DNA of 41,272 bases from Candidatus Gastranaerophilales bacterium (GCA_944326455.1 CALVEA010000020.1:1-41272), one strand, 5' to 3'; shown: positions 14,860-24,645, counted from the stretch's first letter. Program-made: numbers and translations. The notes: a model not told the origin generated them from the letters alone.

Positions 14860-16854
14860 ACTGTTTTCAATTTCTTCTTCATTGACCCCTTTGTAATTAA
14901 TTTTAGAAGAAGTAATAGGCTGTCTGTAGTCAGATTTATTAATTGAGCGAGACTCTACTATAACCGATGGAGGAAGAATTGACCATTTGTATAGAGCTGT
15001 AGACATCCTTCTGTAGAACTTATCAAGCCATTCAATTTTTTGTTCTTTGCTTATTTTATTCTTTTTTTCATAAATAAATTCAGCTTGAAGAAGATCATAA
15101 TAGGACTCGTTTTTATTTTCTATTCTCCAAATAATTTCATCCAAGAACTCATAAGGCATAAGAGCATCTTCAGCATTAAGAGTTTTTCCGGTCTTAGGGT
15201 CTATAGCAAGTTCCGCCCCGGGTTTTTTAAGTATAACAGCTTCCGGGATTGCATTTTTATCTTCTCTGTTTGAGTTCAGCCATCTTGCAAAGGCAAAAAG
15301 TTTCGTCTTAGGGACATCCGCAATAGGGGCAAATCCGCCGGACATATCTCCGTTAATCGTCGCATACCCCATATAGAGTTCAGATTTATCCGATGTTGCA
15401 ATAGGAATACATGATGCAAACTCATTACTTATACCCCATAGGAACATTGCTCTTGAGCGAGCCTGAATATTATCCGGGGTAAATGAAATTTTGTATCTGT
15501 TATCCCATTTTGTTTCTATTACTTTGAAAAGTTGGTCAAGACAGGCTGTTGTCGTATCAACCATAGGTTTAATAGAAGCTTCCGTAAAATTTATACCCAA
15601 ATTATGCGCAAGCTCTTCTGCATCAGATTTGCTTTCATTAGAAGTTAATTTTGACGGCATTGAAATTCCAAATACATTTTCTTTTCCGAGAGCATCTGCA
15701 AGAAGTACTGCACAAACTGTAGAATCAAGTCCGCCGGAAAGACCTAAAACTGCCCTTTTGAACCCGCATTTTGAGAAATAATCTCTTATTCCTTGAACAA
15801 TCGTTTTATAAGTTCTTTCCAAATCCGATTCATACTCAAGAGTAAAGACTTTTTGTTCTGTTAAAGATTTTTCCAAACCTCTTGTCAGCGGATAAATTTT
15901 GCCGATTTCGTTTTTCGGATTTACAATTAAAAATTGTTCCTCAAAAGACTTTGCCCGAGCAATCAATTCTCCGCTATAATTAAATACCCTGCTTGAACCG
16001 TCAAAAGATATATTATCAATTGCACCCACTTGATTTACATAAATCATCGGTTTTTTATACTTTGAAGAAATAAATGAAAGCATATTATGTTTTAACTGTT
16101 CTTTTTTAGCCCTTGTTGGCGATGCTGAACAATTAATAAAAACGTCAGCTTCTTTTAACTCTTCTATAGGATCTCTGTCATAAAGATTTTTTTCAAAGAA
16201 CTCCTTATTATTCCAACAGTCCTCACAAATGGATATACCGTATTTTATACCATTTACCTCGAGATATCTATTTGATGGTAAAATATTTTCTTTAGAAAAC
16301 ACACCCAGAGTCTCTGCCGGTTGAATACCCGCAACAGGAGATGGCTCAATGTACCTGTAATCGTTAAATTCAGAATACGTAGGAAGCAACGACTTTCTTA
16401 CAATTCCTGTAATTTTACCATTTTGCAGTATAGCAGCCGAATTATAAAACCTTTTTCCTTCTGCAACTTTTTCTCGTGGTTCTACAAACCCGACTATAGC
16501 TGTAGTATTTTTGGTAATCTTTGCCAAACCCTTAAGCCATTTAATATTTTCACGCACTATAAGCGGATGTCTGTCAATAGTATCCTCTATCGGATATCCC
16601 ATTAGTGCCAGTTCCGGAAAAATAACCAAATCCAGCCCGATTTTTTCAGCATATTTTATGTATTTAGCTATCTTTTTTGCATTAAATTCCAGATTCCCTG
16701 CTGTGGGGTCAATTTGAGCGAGTCCGATATAACCGCCTTGTGAGGTAATTGAAGCTATTTCTTCAACCATATTTTCAGAAGGAATTTCTCCGTGAGAAAA
16801 TTTTTTATCTACAACTTCTGAAAGTTCATATAACCTGCTATCTATTTTCGTCAT
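14851..16854 (-). CDS. nadE: Glutamine-dependent NAD+ synthetase
   Basis: 667 residues, the two-domain form. The N-terminal nitrilase-type glutaminase domain (about 40-310) has the Glu81-Lys154-Cys210 triad in FPELALMGY, RKSLLPTYSEFND and GISICEDCWN. The C-terminal synthetase domain has the ATP PP-loop SGGLDS at 373-378. It converts deamido-NAD to NAD+, using glutamine as ammonia source. AAAGG precedes the ATG. It follows the HAD phosphatase by 12 bases, as the last gene of the fliO-neuB operon. Confidence 0.96.
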   Translation of the reverse strand: MTKIDSRLYELSEVVDKKFSHGEIPSENMVEEIASITSQGGYIGLAQIDPTAGNLEFNAKKIAKYIKYAEKIGLDLVIFPELALMGYPIEDTIDRHPLIVRENIKWLKGLAKITKNTTAIVGFVEPREKVAEGKRFYNSAAILQNGKITGIVRKSLLPTYSEFNDYRYIEPSPVAGIQPAETLGVFSKENILPSNRYLEVNGIKYGISICEDCWNNKEFFEKNLYDRDPIEELKEADVFINCSASPTRAKKEQLKHNMLSFISSKYKKPMIYVNQVGAIDNISFDGSSRVFNYSGELIARAKSFEEQFLIVNPKNEIGKIYPLTRGLEKSLTEQKVFTLEYESDLERTYKTIVQGIRDYFSKCGFKRAVLGLSGGLDSTVCAVLLADALGKENVFGISMPSKLTSNESKSDAEELAHNLGINFTEASIKPMVDTTTACLDQLFKVIETKWDNRYKISFTPDNIQARSRAMFLWGISNEFASCIPIATSDKSELYMGYATINGDMSGGFAPIADVPKTKLFAFARWLNSNREDKNAIPEAVILKKPGAELAIDPKTGKTLNAEDALMPYEFLDEIIWRIENKNESYYDLLQAEFIYEKKNKISKEQKIEWLDKFYRRMSTALYKWSILPPSVIVESRSINKSDYRQPITSSKINYKGVNEEEIENSLL

Positions 16855-16866
16855 AGTGTTTGCCTT

Positions 16867-17343
16867 TTACTTTATAAGCGCATCCGCAACTTCTCTAAAT
16901 GCGCCGGCTCCGCCGTGTCTTTGGGTAATTTGTATACCTTCTATCAATTTTATTTTATCTACAGCATCCGGAACCGTAACCGCATATTTAGAATAACATA
17001 AAGATTCATAATCGTTTACATCATCTCCTATGTAAACATACTCATCTTCTTTCAAGCCATATTTTTCAATTATTGATTTTATAACAGCAAGCTTATTTCT
17101 GATTCCCTGATGAACCTCTTCAAGTTGAAACTTGTTTGCAATAAGTTCTATTGCAGAATTAGTCTCACCTGAAATTATCCCCATCATAAATCCGTTTTTT
17201 CTAAGAAGAGAAAATGCCATAACATCTTTAAAATTAAGTTTTCTTGTCATATCACCTTTTGAATCTATATAAACGCAATTATCAGTAATAATTCCGTCGA
17301 AATCTGTTATGACCATTTTAATTGTTTCGGGTAGTTTAATCAT
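16867..17343 (-). CDS. HAD-IIIA phosphatase, KdsC/nonulosonate phosphatase type
   Basis: 158 residues. The nucleophile motif is TDFDGIITDN (Asp14 and Asp16), and the later acidic motif is GDDVNDYESL. This is the cap-less KdsC/YrbI group, which dephosphorylates KDO-8-phosphate or sialic acid-9-phosphate. It overlaps the neuB stop by one base, and no kdsA-like gene is nearby, so a nonulosonic acid 9-phosphatase is the better guess. The tail HGGAGAFREVADALI is typical of the family. Confidence 0.88.
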   Translation of the reverse strand: MIKLPETIKMVITDFDGIITDNCVYIDSKGDMTRKLNFKDVMAFSLLRKNGFMMGIISGETNSAIELIANKFQLEEVHQGIRNKLAVIKSIIEKYGLKEDEYVYIGDDVNDYESLCYSKYAVTVPDAVDKIKLIEGIQITQRHGGAGAFREVADALIK

Positions 17344-18212
17344 TATTTAACTCTTCTTAATTTTTCAATTATAGGAACTTCTCTCGGGTAAACGACCTTA
17401 ACTCCGTCGCCAAGAAGGGTCGGAACTTGCCTGATATCTCTTACCATGTGGTATAAACCAGCCATTTCCAGACTTGCTGCTTGGTCAGAACCCCAATTTG
17501 TTCTATCAACTGTTATATGCCGCTCTACTGCTGCAGCTCCGAGAGCAACCGCAAGAACAGACGGCGTTACGCCTCTTTCATGTCCTGAATATCCGATAGG
17601 GCACTTAAATTCTTTCTTAAATGATTCTATAACTCTTAAGTTCATTTCTTCGGTGTTTGATGGATAGGTAGATGTGCAATGAAAAATAACAAGATTATCT
17701 TCCCCAAGTATAGAAACCGCATGTCTAATTTCTTCCAAAGTACTCATCCCAGTGGATAACAAAAGAGGTTTTCCTTTTGATTTTGTGTATTTTAATAGAT
17801 TATCATCCGTTAAAGAGGCAGAAGCTATCTTGTAGCACGGGACATCAAACTTCTCCATAAAATCAACAGAGCCTTCATCCCAGCAGGAAGCAAACCAGAT
17901 AATGCCCTTACGTTTGCAATACTCATCAATTTCTCTGTATTCATCTTCCCCGAATTCAAGACCTCTTTTTAAATCACCGTTTGTATTACCAAAGACGCTC
18001 TTTCTTTCTTTCGCTAATTCCTCTTTTGTATAGACAACATCTACCGTTCGCTTCTGGAATTTAACAGCATCACAGCCTGTAGTAACTGCAATATCAATCA
18101 TTTTTTTCGCCAGCGATACCGAACCGTTATGATTTATCCCTATTTCGGCAATAATAAAACAAGGATAACCGTCACCGATAATCTTATCAGCAATTTTTAC
18201 GATTTTTGACAT
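17343..18212 (-). CDS. neuB: NeuB-family nonulosonate (sialic acid-like) synthase
   Basis: 289 residues. The TIM-barrel synthase condenses phosphoenolpyruvate with a hexosamine derivative to give a nine-carbon sugar acid. Motifs are AEIGINHNG (22-30), VKFQKR, FASCWDE, LLLSTGMS, FHCTSTYPS, GYSGHERG and VERHITVDR. It ends at KLRRVK, so the usual C-terminal SAF (antifreeze-like) domain is absent. Product could be sialic, legionaminic or pseudaminic acid. It lies 25 bases after fliO in one operon, which suggests flagellin or envelope decoration. Confidence 0.9.
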   Translation of the reverse strand: MSKIVKIADKIIGDGYPCFIIAEIGINHNGSVSLAKKMIDIAVTTGCDAVKFQKRTVDVVYTKEELAKERKSVFGNTNGDLKRGLEFGEDEYREIDEYCKRKGIIWFASCWDEGSVDFMEKFDVPCYKIASASLTDDNLLKYTKSKGKPLLLSTGMSTLEEIRHAVSILGEDNLVIFHCTSTYPSNTEEMNLRVIESFKKEFKCPIGYSGHERGVTPSVLAVALGAAAVERHITVDRTNWGSDQAASLEMAGLYHMVRDIRQVPTLLGDGVKVVYPREVPIIEKLRRVK

Positions 18213-18237
18213 CTATACTCCTTTACTATAATAGCAA

Positions 18238-19059
18238 TTAGCTTAAATATTTTTTGTACAAAGCAAAATCTTCGGGATCTACTCTGTGCTTTTCAGACAA
18301 ACTCGGTTCCGGAGCAGTTTCCTCTTCTTGTTCGGTAAACAAAGAATCAATTATTCCCTCAGGGCTGTCATTGCTAATACTGGGTTCCGTTTCCGTAAAG
18401 CCTTCGGCTAAATCAGATTGATTATCCTGTATTTGAGATTCTTCCTCGATAGTTTTACTGTCTCTATTTTCGCTGTGTGCTTTTGTAATAAGTTTTGAAA
18501 GCCCAATTGATGGAATCTCAATTTTTGGAATCTCTATTTTAGGTATTTTTATATTAGGAATCTCAATATGCGAATATTCTTTTTCTCCGTCATCTTCCGA
18601 AAAAGCTCCCAAATCTTTAATAAGATGTATAGACGCAGAAGAAGCACCTATAAGCATTCTTTTTCCGTCAAGTTCAACTACATGCAAAGTCTTGTTATTA
18701 CCTAACGGGGTTGTTGATATTACAGAAACTTTTGAACGGGAAAAATCCCCTGTCTGTTTGAGGGTTCTAAAACCGAATCTGTTTAATTTAGCATAAATAA
18801 TTCCTGTGACATAAATCAGCAGAATTACAAAAACAAGAGACATCACCACTGAGATAATACTAGGTTCATGTCCGATTGACTGGGCTGCCGCAAGCGCCGT
18901 ATCAGGAGAACCTGACACAGTAGATGCCTCTGCAGGCTGGACTGCATAAGCCAAAGGGTCAGGCAAATCCGGCAGAACCTCAAACTTCTCCGAGGCATAA
19001 CATAACATCGTACTAAACCAGCAAGCAGCTCCCAAACTATATAATTTAATCTTATTCAT
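18238..19059 (-). CDS. fliO: Flagellar biosynthesis protein FliO
   Basis: 273 residues. FliO is a membrane protein that helps assemble the FliPQR export gate. The N-terminal segment is signal-like, a transmembrane helix spans about 70-90, and the FliO domain follows with KVSVISTTPLGNNKTLHVVELDGKR and LIGASSASIHLIKDL. Residues about 165-190 carry an unusual run of IEIP/IKIP units. The acidic C-terminal tail is longer than in most FliO proteins. It heads the operon with neuB, HAD and nadE. Confidence 0.85.
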   Translation of the reverse strand: MNKIKLYSLGAACWFSTMLCYASEKFEVLPDLPDPLAYAVQPAEASTVSGSPDTALAAAQSIGHEPSIISVVMSLVFVILLIYVTGIIYAKLNRFGFRTLKQTGDFSRSKVSVISTTPLGNNKTLHVVELDGKRMLIGASSASIHLIKDLGAFSEDDGEKEYSHIEIPNIKIPKIEIPKIEIPSIGLSKLITKAHSENRDSKTIEEESQIQDNQSDLAEGFTETEPSISNDSPEGIIDSLFTEQEEETAPEPSLSEKHRVDPEDFALYKKYLS

Positions 19060-19081
19060 TTATTAATCCCATGATTTCTGG

Positions 19082-19091
19082 TATAATTATA
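19082..19091. promoter_or_regulatory. Overlapping divergent -10 elements
   Basis: TATAATTATA contains a TATAAT for the plus-strand histidine kinase gene (19082-19087, preceded by TG as an extended -10) and a TATAAT on the minus strand for fliO (19091-19086). Clear -35 hexamers are not visible. Confidence 0.55.
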
Positions 19092-19121
19092 TCATAAAAA
19101 TTTTAAATAGGACCATCTGCC

Positions 19122-20438
19122 ATGCTCTTGGAATTAAAAAGCTTTATTGTAGAAGAAAGCGGAACCATTTTAGCTCATATACTTCACTTATTTATATTGT
19201 TTCTTTTGGTTTCTTTGTTTATTTTTATACGCAGAACAAAAGCAAAATGGAATAAACTAAATGACTATATAGCATCTGTTATAAAAACCGTAAACTCAAT
19301 ACGATACGGAGATTTGACAAAAAAACTGGATAAAATGGACTTACCGGACTCGGAAGCACTATCTGACAGTGTTAACAGAATGATTGAAACTCTGCATGAT
19401 AGAGAAAGTATGATAACAGAATATCAAGGCGAACTTATAAAGCAGAACAAATTTCTCGAAGCCGCTATAAATTCCTTATCTGACGGACTTATTATTACAG
19501 ACGAAAATGATATAATCCAGAGAGCAACTATAAGAATCTCCGAATGGTTTAATATCCCCGGCAAAGAAATTATTGGAAAGCCTCTTTCTGACTTTATTGA
19601 TATTCCGAAAAGAAAAACCGTTGAAACTCTCAATGATGACGAAGTTAAAATACTTGCAGACCCTGCTGCAAGTTATCTGGCAAGCTCTGTTGAATTAAAA
19701 CTGGATGAAAATCAGAAGAGATATATCGTAATTCTAAAAAACAATACAAATCAAAAGGAACTTGAAACCTTAAAAGAAGATTTTGTCGCAACATTAACCC
19801 ATGATTTAAAAGTTCCTATTATTGCCGAAACAAATATGATAGAGCTGTTTTTAAATGAAAATTTTGGACCTATAAGCGACAAACAAAGAATTGCGCTTAA
19901 AAATATGCAAACTTCAAATAAAGAACTGCTTGAGCTTGTTCAAGTTGTTTTGGATACCTACAAAATTAAAGATGGTAAAATAAGTCTCCATAAAGAAAAT
20001 ATTATGCTCAAAGGTTTTATTGAAGAAATAATAGAAGAAATGTCTCCAATAGCGCAAAAAACCGGTAATGTAATTAAATTTATACTAAACCGTGATATTA
20101 GAGTTCTCGCAGACCGATTTCAGTTAAAAAGAGTCGTTAAAAATTTAATACAGAATGCCATATCTTACGGTTCGCCAAAATCACCTATAGAAATATATAT
20201 CGGGGAAATTCCTAAGTATATCACTATAAGGATAAAAGATTACGGGGCTGGTATTTCCAAATCCGATATAGATAAAATTTTTAACAAATACTATTCAGCT
20301 GCAAAGAAATTCCGGAAAATAGGAACGGGGCTTGGGTTGTATTTGGCTTTACAGATATTAAAAGCTCACAATGGAGATTTAGCAGTTGAAAGCGAGGAAG
20401 GAGTGTATACGGAATTTTGTATAAAACTTCCGGCATAA
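19122..20438 (+). CDS. Membrane sensor histidine kinase with PAS domain
   Basis: 438 residues. One transmembrane helix (about 18-37), a HAMP-like linker (about 40-95), a PAS domain (about 108-210, AAINSLSDGLIITDENDIIQ) and the kinase core. The phospho-acceptor His227 lies in FVATLTHDLKVPI. The N box is RVVKNLIQNAISYG, G1 is DYGAGIS and G2 is GTGLGLYLA. There is no large periplasmic sensor domain. The downstream receiver gene at 21342 is the likely partner, with Nudix and chorismate mutase genes between. AGGA precedes the ATG. Confidence 0.93.
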   Translation: MLLELKSFIVEESGTILAHILHLFILFLLVSLFIFIRRTKAKWNKLNDYIASVIKTVNSIRYGDLTKKLDKMDLPDSEALSDSVNRMIETLHDRESMITEYQGELIKQNKFLEAAINSLSDGLIITDENDIIQRATIRISEWFNIPGKEIIGKPLSDFIDIPKRKTVETLNDDEVKILADPAASYLASSVELKLDENQKRYIVILKNNTNQKELETLKEDFVATLTHDLKVPIIAETNMIELFLNENFGPISDKQRIALKNMQTSNKELLELVQVVLDTYKIKDGKISLHKENIMLKGFIEEIIEEMSPIAQKTGNVIKFILNRDIRVLADRFQLKRVVKNLIQNAISYGSPKSPIEIYIGEIPKYITIRIKDYGAGISKSDIDKIFNKYYSAAKKFRKIGTGLGLYLALQILKAHNGDLAVESEEGVYTEFCIKLPA

Positions 20439-20442
20439 GCTT

Positions 20443-20994
20443 ATGAGTGAAATATTATATGACACCAAATATTTGCAGCTAAAAAGTACACCGTCAAAGA
20501 GCGGGAAGCCCTGGGTTTATGCACATAGACCTAATGCAAAAGATGTTGTAGTAATACTTCCTGTGGTAGGAGATTCTATCCTTTTTCTTATAGAAGAACG
20601 CCCGCCGCTTAATGCAGAAAATAAAGCTGTCTATTCTGTTGCAATACCAGCAGGATTAGTCGGCGACGAGAGAGGTAATGAAACTGTTGAAGAAGCTATC
20701 AAAGCGGAATTGTTAGAAGAATCCGGGCTTGCCGCTGACAGAATAAAGATTGTTTCAAGAAAAATTGCAAGTTCACCGGGGTGTGTTTCCGAAACAGTAA
20801 CTATTGCAATAGCTTATATAGATAACTATGAGATAAAGGTTAAACCTGTAAGTGATGGCGGAGTTATTGTTGACAGGATTTTAGTTAAAAGAAATGATGT
20901 ATATACCTGGTTAAGAAACAAAGAAAATGAAGGGTATGCAATGACGGCTTCAACACTTGCTGCTCTTTATTATTTATCAGAGGAGAGTGAATAA
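20443..20994 (+). CDS. Nudix hydrolase (ADP-ribose pyrophosphatase-like)
   Basis: 183 residues. Nudix enzymes hydrolyse nucleoside diphosphates linked to another moiety; the layout (AIPAGLV before the box) resembles ADP-sugar pyrophosphatases. The Nudix box is at 74-96, G-x5-E-x7-AELLEESGL, where the usual Arg is Ala88 while the metal-binding glutamates Glu89, Glu92 and Glu93 are kept. It begins four bases after the kinase stop and ends exactly before the chorismate mutase start. Confidence 0.88.
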   Translation: MSEILYDTKYLQLKSTPSKSGKPWVYAHRPNAKDVVVILPVVGDSILFLIEERPPLNAENKAVYSVAIPAGLVGDERGNETVEEAIKAELLEESGLAADRIKIVSRKIASSPGCVSETVTIAIAYIDNYEIKVKPVSDGGVIVDRILVKRNDVYTWLRNKENEGYAMTASTLAALYYLSEESE

Positions 20995-21345
20995 ATGATT
21001 TCAAGAGGTATAAGAGGAGCTATAACTGTAAAAGAAAACACACCTAAAGCAATAGAAGAAGCGGTTATTAAACTTTTAGACGAAATTGTTAAGAGAAACA
21101 ATCTTGATATTAGCTTAATATCGCATGCAATTTTTACATTCACACCTGATTTGAATGCAGATTTCCCGGCAAAGTATGCGAGAGTTAATTTAAATTGGAA
21201 AGCCGTCCCAATGCTGTGTTTCAATGAAATTGATGTTCCGGGGGCTTTAAAGATGTGTTTGAGAGTTTTAGTCGTAGTTAACTGCGGAGAGGAATTTGAA
21301 CCTGAATTCGTTTATTTAGATGGAGCTGCAAATTTAAGAAAATGA
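20995..21345 (+). CDS. aroH: Chorismate mutase, AroH class
   Basis: 116 residues. The monofunctional trimeric AroH type converts chorismate to prephenate for Phe/Tyr synthesis. Landmarks are the N-terminal RGIRGAITV, FTFTPDLNADFPAKYAR, VPMLCFNEIDVPGALKMCLRVL with the catalytic Cys, Glu and Arg, and VYLDGAANLR near the end. ATG directly follows the Nudix stop; the gene's stop overlaps the receiver gene start by four bases. Confidence 0.93.
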   Translation: MISRGIRGAITVKENTPKAIEEAVIKLLDEIVKRNNLDISLISHAIFTFTPDLNADFPAKYARVNLNWKAVPMLCFNEIDVPGALKMCLRVLVVVNCGEEFEPEFVYLDGAANLRK

Positions 21346-21728
21346 AAATACTTGTTGTTGATGACATAAGAGGATGGAGAGATTATCATAAGGCTATTGT
21401 CCAAGAGCTTTTTCCAAAGGCTGAAATACTTGAAGCGGAATCAGCAAAAAACGGTTATGATTTAGTTATGGAAAATAATGAGAATCCGTTTGATATAATA
21501 ATAACCGATTTACAAATGGAACAAGATTTTGAACCCGATTATGCGGGGGAATGGCTTGTTAAGCAAGTCAAAACCTTTAAAAATTATTCAAAGACTAAAA
21601 TAGTCATAATCTCTGCAACTTTTAATATACATCATATTGCAGACATTCTTGGGGTTGAATGTATTCCTAAAACAACGGCAAGAAACTTTCCGCAAGCATA
21701 CGAAATACTAAAAAATACAACACAATAG
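21342..21728 (+). CDS. Single-domain response regulator
   Basis: 128 residues, receiver domain only. Acidic pocket Asp7/Asp8, phospho-acceptor Asp56 in IITDLQM, Ser91 in IISAT and Lys110 in IPKTT. There is no output domain, so it would act by protein contact, as CheY-type regulators do, or pass phosphate on. It overlaps aroH by four bases and is probably phosphorylated by the kinase at 19122. Confidence 0.9.
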   Translation: MKILVVDDIRGWRDYHKAIVQELFPKAEILEAESAKNGYDLVMENNENPFDIIITDLQMEQDFEPDYAGEWLVKQVKTFKNYSKTKIVIISATFNIHHIADILGVECIPKTTARNFPQAYEILKNTTQ

Positions 21729-21740
21729 CAATTGTGCCAT

Positions 21741-21868
21741 AAAAAAAAGTTTGCCAAGAGTCGCATGGCAAACATTAAATAAACACGAGGATATTAAGAG
21801 AGAGTATAAAAAGAAAACTTGTTTTGTTAAGCTAATTGATTATTTTCAATTTACTTATTCCTTAATCC
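21741..21868 (-). ncRNA. Candidate small RNA
   Basis: A minus-strand unit with a promoter-like motif at 21912-21877 and a strong terminator: GTTTGCCA (21773-21766), nine-base loop, TGGCAAAC (21756-21749), then eight T. No open reading frame above a few codons lies between. The body has a pyrimidine-rich ACTCTCTCTTAATATCCTC segment (about 21806-21788) complementary in part to Shine-Dalgarno sequences, as seen in trans-acting sRNAs. Ends are approximate. Nothing else is visible in this 350-base gap apart from the gyrA promoter. Confidence 0.55.
21749..21773 (-). terminator. Terminator of the candidate small RNA
   Basis: Eight-base perfect stem GTTTGCCA/TGGCAAAC followed on the minus strand by TTTTTTTT (21748-21741). 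On the plus strand the stem is not followed by a T-tract, so it serves the minus strand. Confidence 0.8.
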
Positions 21869-21876
21869 TTACATCT

Positions 21877-21912
21877 ATATAAAGTATTTTTATTTTGAGA
21901 AATTGCCTTTTT
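21877..21912 (-). promoter_or_regulatory. Conserved promoter-like motif, copy 3
   Basis: On the minus strand AAAAAGGCAATTT, 14 bases, ACTTTATAT (21885-21877), then AGATGTAAGG. Blocks and spacing are identical to the copy at 2940-2985. Confidence 0.65.
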
Positions 21913-22000
21913 TATTTCCTTTTGTAACAATCCTTAAAGTTGTATAAACAGTGAATTTAAGGTGTATATACTTAGTAGATAAAATCTGTTAAAATTAAGA

Positions 22001-22006
22001 TATAAT
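22001..22006 (+). promoter_or_regulatory. -10 element for gyrA
   Basis: Consensus TATAAT about 75 bases before the gyrA start. The -35 region 17 bases upstream (GATAAA) is weak. Confidence 0.4.
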
Positions 22007-22081
22007 TTAATGGAAAATTGTTTACAGCAACTATTTTTGTGGTACCATGATTAGTATAAAGGGATATGGAGGAGAAAGATT

Positions 22082-24643
22082 TTGGCTCAACAGAACATGT
22101 TTTCAGACGGTAAAATCGTACCGGTTAATATAAGAGAAGAGATGAAGCGTTCATATATAGATTACGCCATGAGTGTAATCGTAGGACGTGCGCTTCCGGA
22201 TGTAAGAGATGGTTTAAAGCCTGTTCACAGACGTATTTTATACGCAATGAACGAGCTGGGCATGACTCCTGACAAACCGTTTAAGAAATGTGCTCGTATC
22301 GTCGGCGAAGTTCTTGGTAAATACCACCCGCACGGTGACACAGCAGTTTATGAAGCGCTCGTTCGTATGGCTCAAGACTTCTCTACCAGATATTTAACAG
22401 TTGACGGGCATGGCAACTTCGGTTCTGTTGACGGAGATGGCGCAGCAGCAATGCGTTATACAGAAGCCAGAATGCATAAAATCACAACATCCATGCTTGC
22501 AGATATTGATTGTGAAACAGTTGACTTTGTTCCTAACTTCGACGGTTCATTGGAAGAACCGTCAGTCCTTCCTGTAAGGCTTCCGATGCTTTTATTAAAC
22601 GGTGTTTCAGGTATTGCAGTAGGTATGGCAACAAATATTCCGCCTCACAATTTAAGAGAGATTGTAGACGGAACTATTGCACTTATTGATAATCCGCAAA
22701 TCACAGTTGACGGGTTAATGGAATATATTAAAGGTCCTGATTTCCCGACAGCAGCGACAATCGTTGGTTTGAATGATATCAGACAGGCTTACCAGACAGG
22801 AAGAGGTTCTATCAAAATGTCTGCGGTTGCGACTATTGAAGAAATTCCCGGAGGAGCAGGCAGACAATCCAGAACAGCTATTATAGTTACGGAGATTCCT
22901 TATCAGGTTAACAAAGCGCAATTGATTGAAAAGATTGCAGAGTTGGTTAAAGAACAAAGAATCAACGGTATTTCCGACCTTCGCGATGAATCAGACAGAG
23001 AAGGTATGCGTATAGTAATCGAGCTTAAGCGTGATGCCAAGCCGGAAGTCGTTAAAAATAACCTGTTTAAATACACCCAGCTTGCTACCACATTCGGCGT
23101 AAATATGGTTACTCTTTGTGGTAAGCAGCCTAGATTGCTCAATTTGTATGAAGTATTAAACGAGTTTGTCGAACATAGAGTCGAAATCGTTACAAGAAGA
23201 ACTATTTACTTCTTGAAGAAAGCTAAAATCAGAGCCCATATTTTAGCAGGTTTATTAATCGCTTTAGGTTCTTTGGACGAAGTTATTGAACTTATCAAGA
23301 AATCCAAAACTACGGATGATGCCAGAGTCGGTTTGATGAGCAAGTTCGGACTTGATGTTGATCAGGCTAATGCAATTTTGGAAATGCAATTAAGAAGGTT
23401 AACAGGCTTAGAACAGGATAAAATCAAAACCGAATACGATGAACTTATTAAAAAGATTGCAGAATATGAAGAAATTCTTGCAGACAGACAGAAAGTTCTT
23501 GATATTATAAAAGCTGAACTTCTTGAAGATAAAGAAAAATACGGCGATGACAGAAAGACTCAAATTGTACCGGAGCAGGGTGAAGTTACAATTGAGGACT
23601 TGACTCCGAATACTCCTATGGCAGTGTTTATCACGCATCAGGGATATTTAAAGAGAATTTCTCTCGACACATTTGACCGCCAGAACAGAGCTACAAGAGG
23701 AAAAGCCGGAATCAAAACTAAAGAAGATGACGACATACAACACTTCTTTACTGCAATGATGCATGATAAGGTTCTGTTCTTCTCTTCAAAAGGTATTGTA
23801 TACAGCTTGAATGTATATGACTTCCCTGAAGGCGGCAGACAATCCAAAGGATTGCCGATAGTTAATGTATTACCGATAGAACAGGGTGAACAAATTACAG
23901 CTGTTGTTCCGGTAAGCACATTCTCACACGATTTGAACCTTATAATGCTTACTCAAAAAGGATACATAAAGAGAATTGAGCTTGATAACTTTGCTAATAT
24001 CAGAAGAAGCGGTATCATAGCAATTTCTCTTGAAGACGGCGACAAACTTAACTGGGTTAAACTTGCCAACCCGAATGATGAAATTATTATCGGAACTTCC
24101 TGCGGTATGGCAATCAGATTCCCGATAGCAGACTTAAGACCGCTCGGAAGAAGTGCAAGAGGGGTAAATTCTATGAAACTCAGAGCCGGTGACACTATTA
24201 TCGGCTGCGATATTGTTCCAAGAAACTATGATGCGGATCTTCTGGTAGTAACATCTGACGGGTTCGGCAAACGTACTAAACTGTCAGAGTTTAGAGCTCA
24301 AAACAGAGGCGGAATCGGTTTAATTGCAACCAAGTTTAAATCAAATATGTCAAGGCTGGTTGCACTAACGATAGTTGAAGAAAAAGACGAAATCATGCTT
24401 GTAACAGCAAACGGTATTGTTACAAGACTTAAAGCCGGTGATATTTCCTGCCAGGGCAGACCTGCAACAGGTGTCAGAGCACAAAACTTAACGGATAACG
24501 ATACCGTTGTATCGGTTAATAAGATTGTAAACACAGATAAAGATGATGATAATTATAATCCCGCAACCGGTTCTTGTGCAATAACAGAAGAATCTGAACC
24601 CGCAGGAGAACAAACAACACTGAATATGACAACAGAAGAATAA
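22082..24643 (+). CDS. gyrA: DNA gyrase subunit A
   Basis: 853 residues, starting at TTG after GGAGGAG. Breakage-reunion subunit of gyrase. Catalytic Tyr126 lies in [10 protein letters not shown]. The region around [18 protein letters not shown] has Thr87 and Glu91 at the positions of E. coli Ser83 and Asp87. The C-terminal beta-pinwheel has the GyrA box as [13 protein letters not shown] instead of QRRGGKG, a form I associate with cyanobacteria. The acidic tail ends TLNMTTEE. A terminator follows directly. Confidence 0.97.
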   Translation: MAQQNMFSDGKIVPVNIREEMKRSYIDYAMSVIVGRALPDVRDGLKPVHRRILYAMNELGMTPDKPFKKCARIVGEVLGKYHPHGDTAVYEALVRMAQDFSTRYLTVDGHGNFGSVDGDGAAAMRYTEARMHKITTSMLADIDCETVDFVPNFDGSLEEPSVLPVRLPMLLLNGVSGIAVGMATNIPPHNLREIVDGTIALIDNPQITVDGLMEYIKGPDFPTAATIVGLNDIRQAYQTGRGSIKMSAVATIEEIPGGAGRQSRTAIIVTEIPYQVNKAQLIEKIAELVKEQRINGISDLRDESDREGMRIVIELKRDAKPEVVKNNLFKYTQLATTFGVNMVTLCGKQPRLLNLYEVLNEFVEHRVEIVTRRTIYFLKKAKIRAHILAGLLIALGSLDEVIELIKKSKTTDDARVGLMSKFGLDVDQANAILEMQLRRLTGLEQDKIKTEYDELIKKIAEYEEILADRQKVLDIIKAELLEDKEKYGDDRKTQIVPEQGEVTIEDLTPNTPMAVFITHQGYLKRISLDTFDRQNRATRGKAGIKTKEDDDIQHFFTAMMHDKVLFFSSKGIVYSLNVYDFPEGGRQSKGLPIVNVLPIEQGEQITAVVPVSTFSHDLNLIMLTQKGYIKRIELDNFANIRRSGIIAISLEDGDKLNWVKLANPNDEIIIGTSCGMAIRFPIADLRPLGRSARGVNSMKLRAGDTIIGCDIVPRNYDADLLVVTSDGFGKRTKLSEFRAQNRGGIGLIATKFKSNMSRLVALTIVEEKDEIMLVTANGIVTRLKAGDISCQGRPATGVRAQNLTDNDTVVSVNKIVNTDKDDDNYNPATGSCAITEESEPAGEQTTLNMTTEE

Positions 24644-24645
24644 TA

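Noticed and set aside
20773..20840. Nudix protein as inactive because the box Arg is Ala
   Set aside because: The metal-binding glutamates are all present, so loss of the Arg alone is not enough to call it inactive.
22325..22380. Quinolone-resistance mutation in gyrA (Thr at the Ser83 position)
   Set aside because: Thr and Glu at these positions occur naturally in several lineages; without relatives for comparison no resistance claim is justified.
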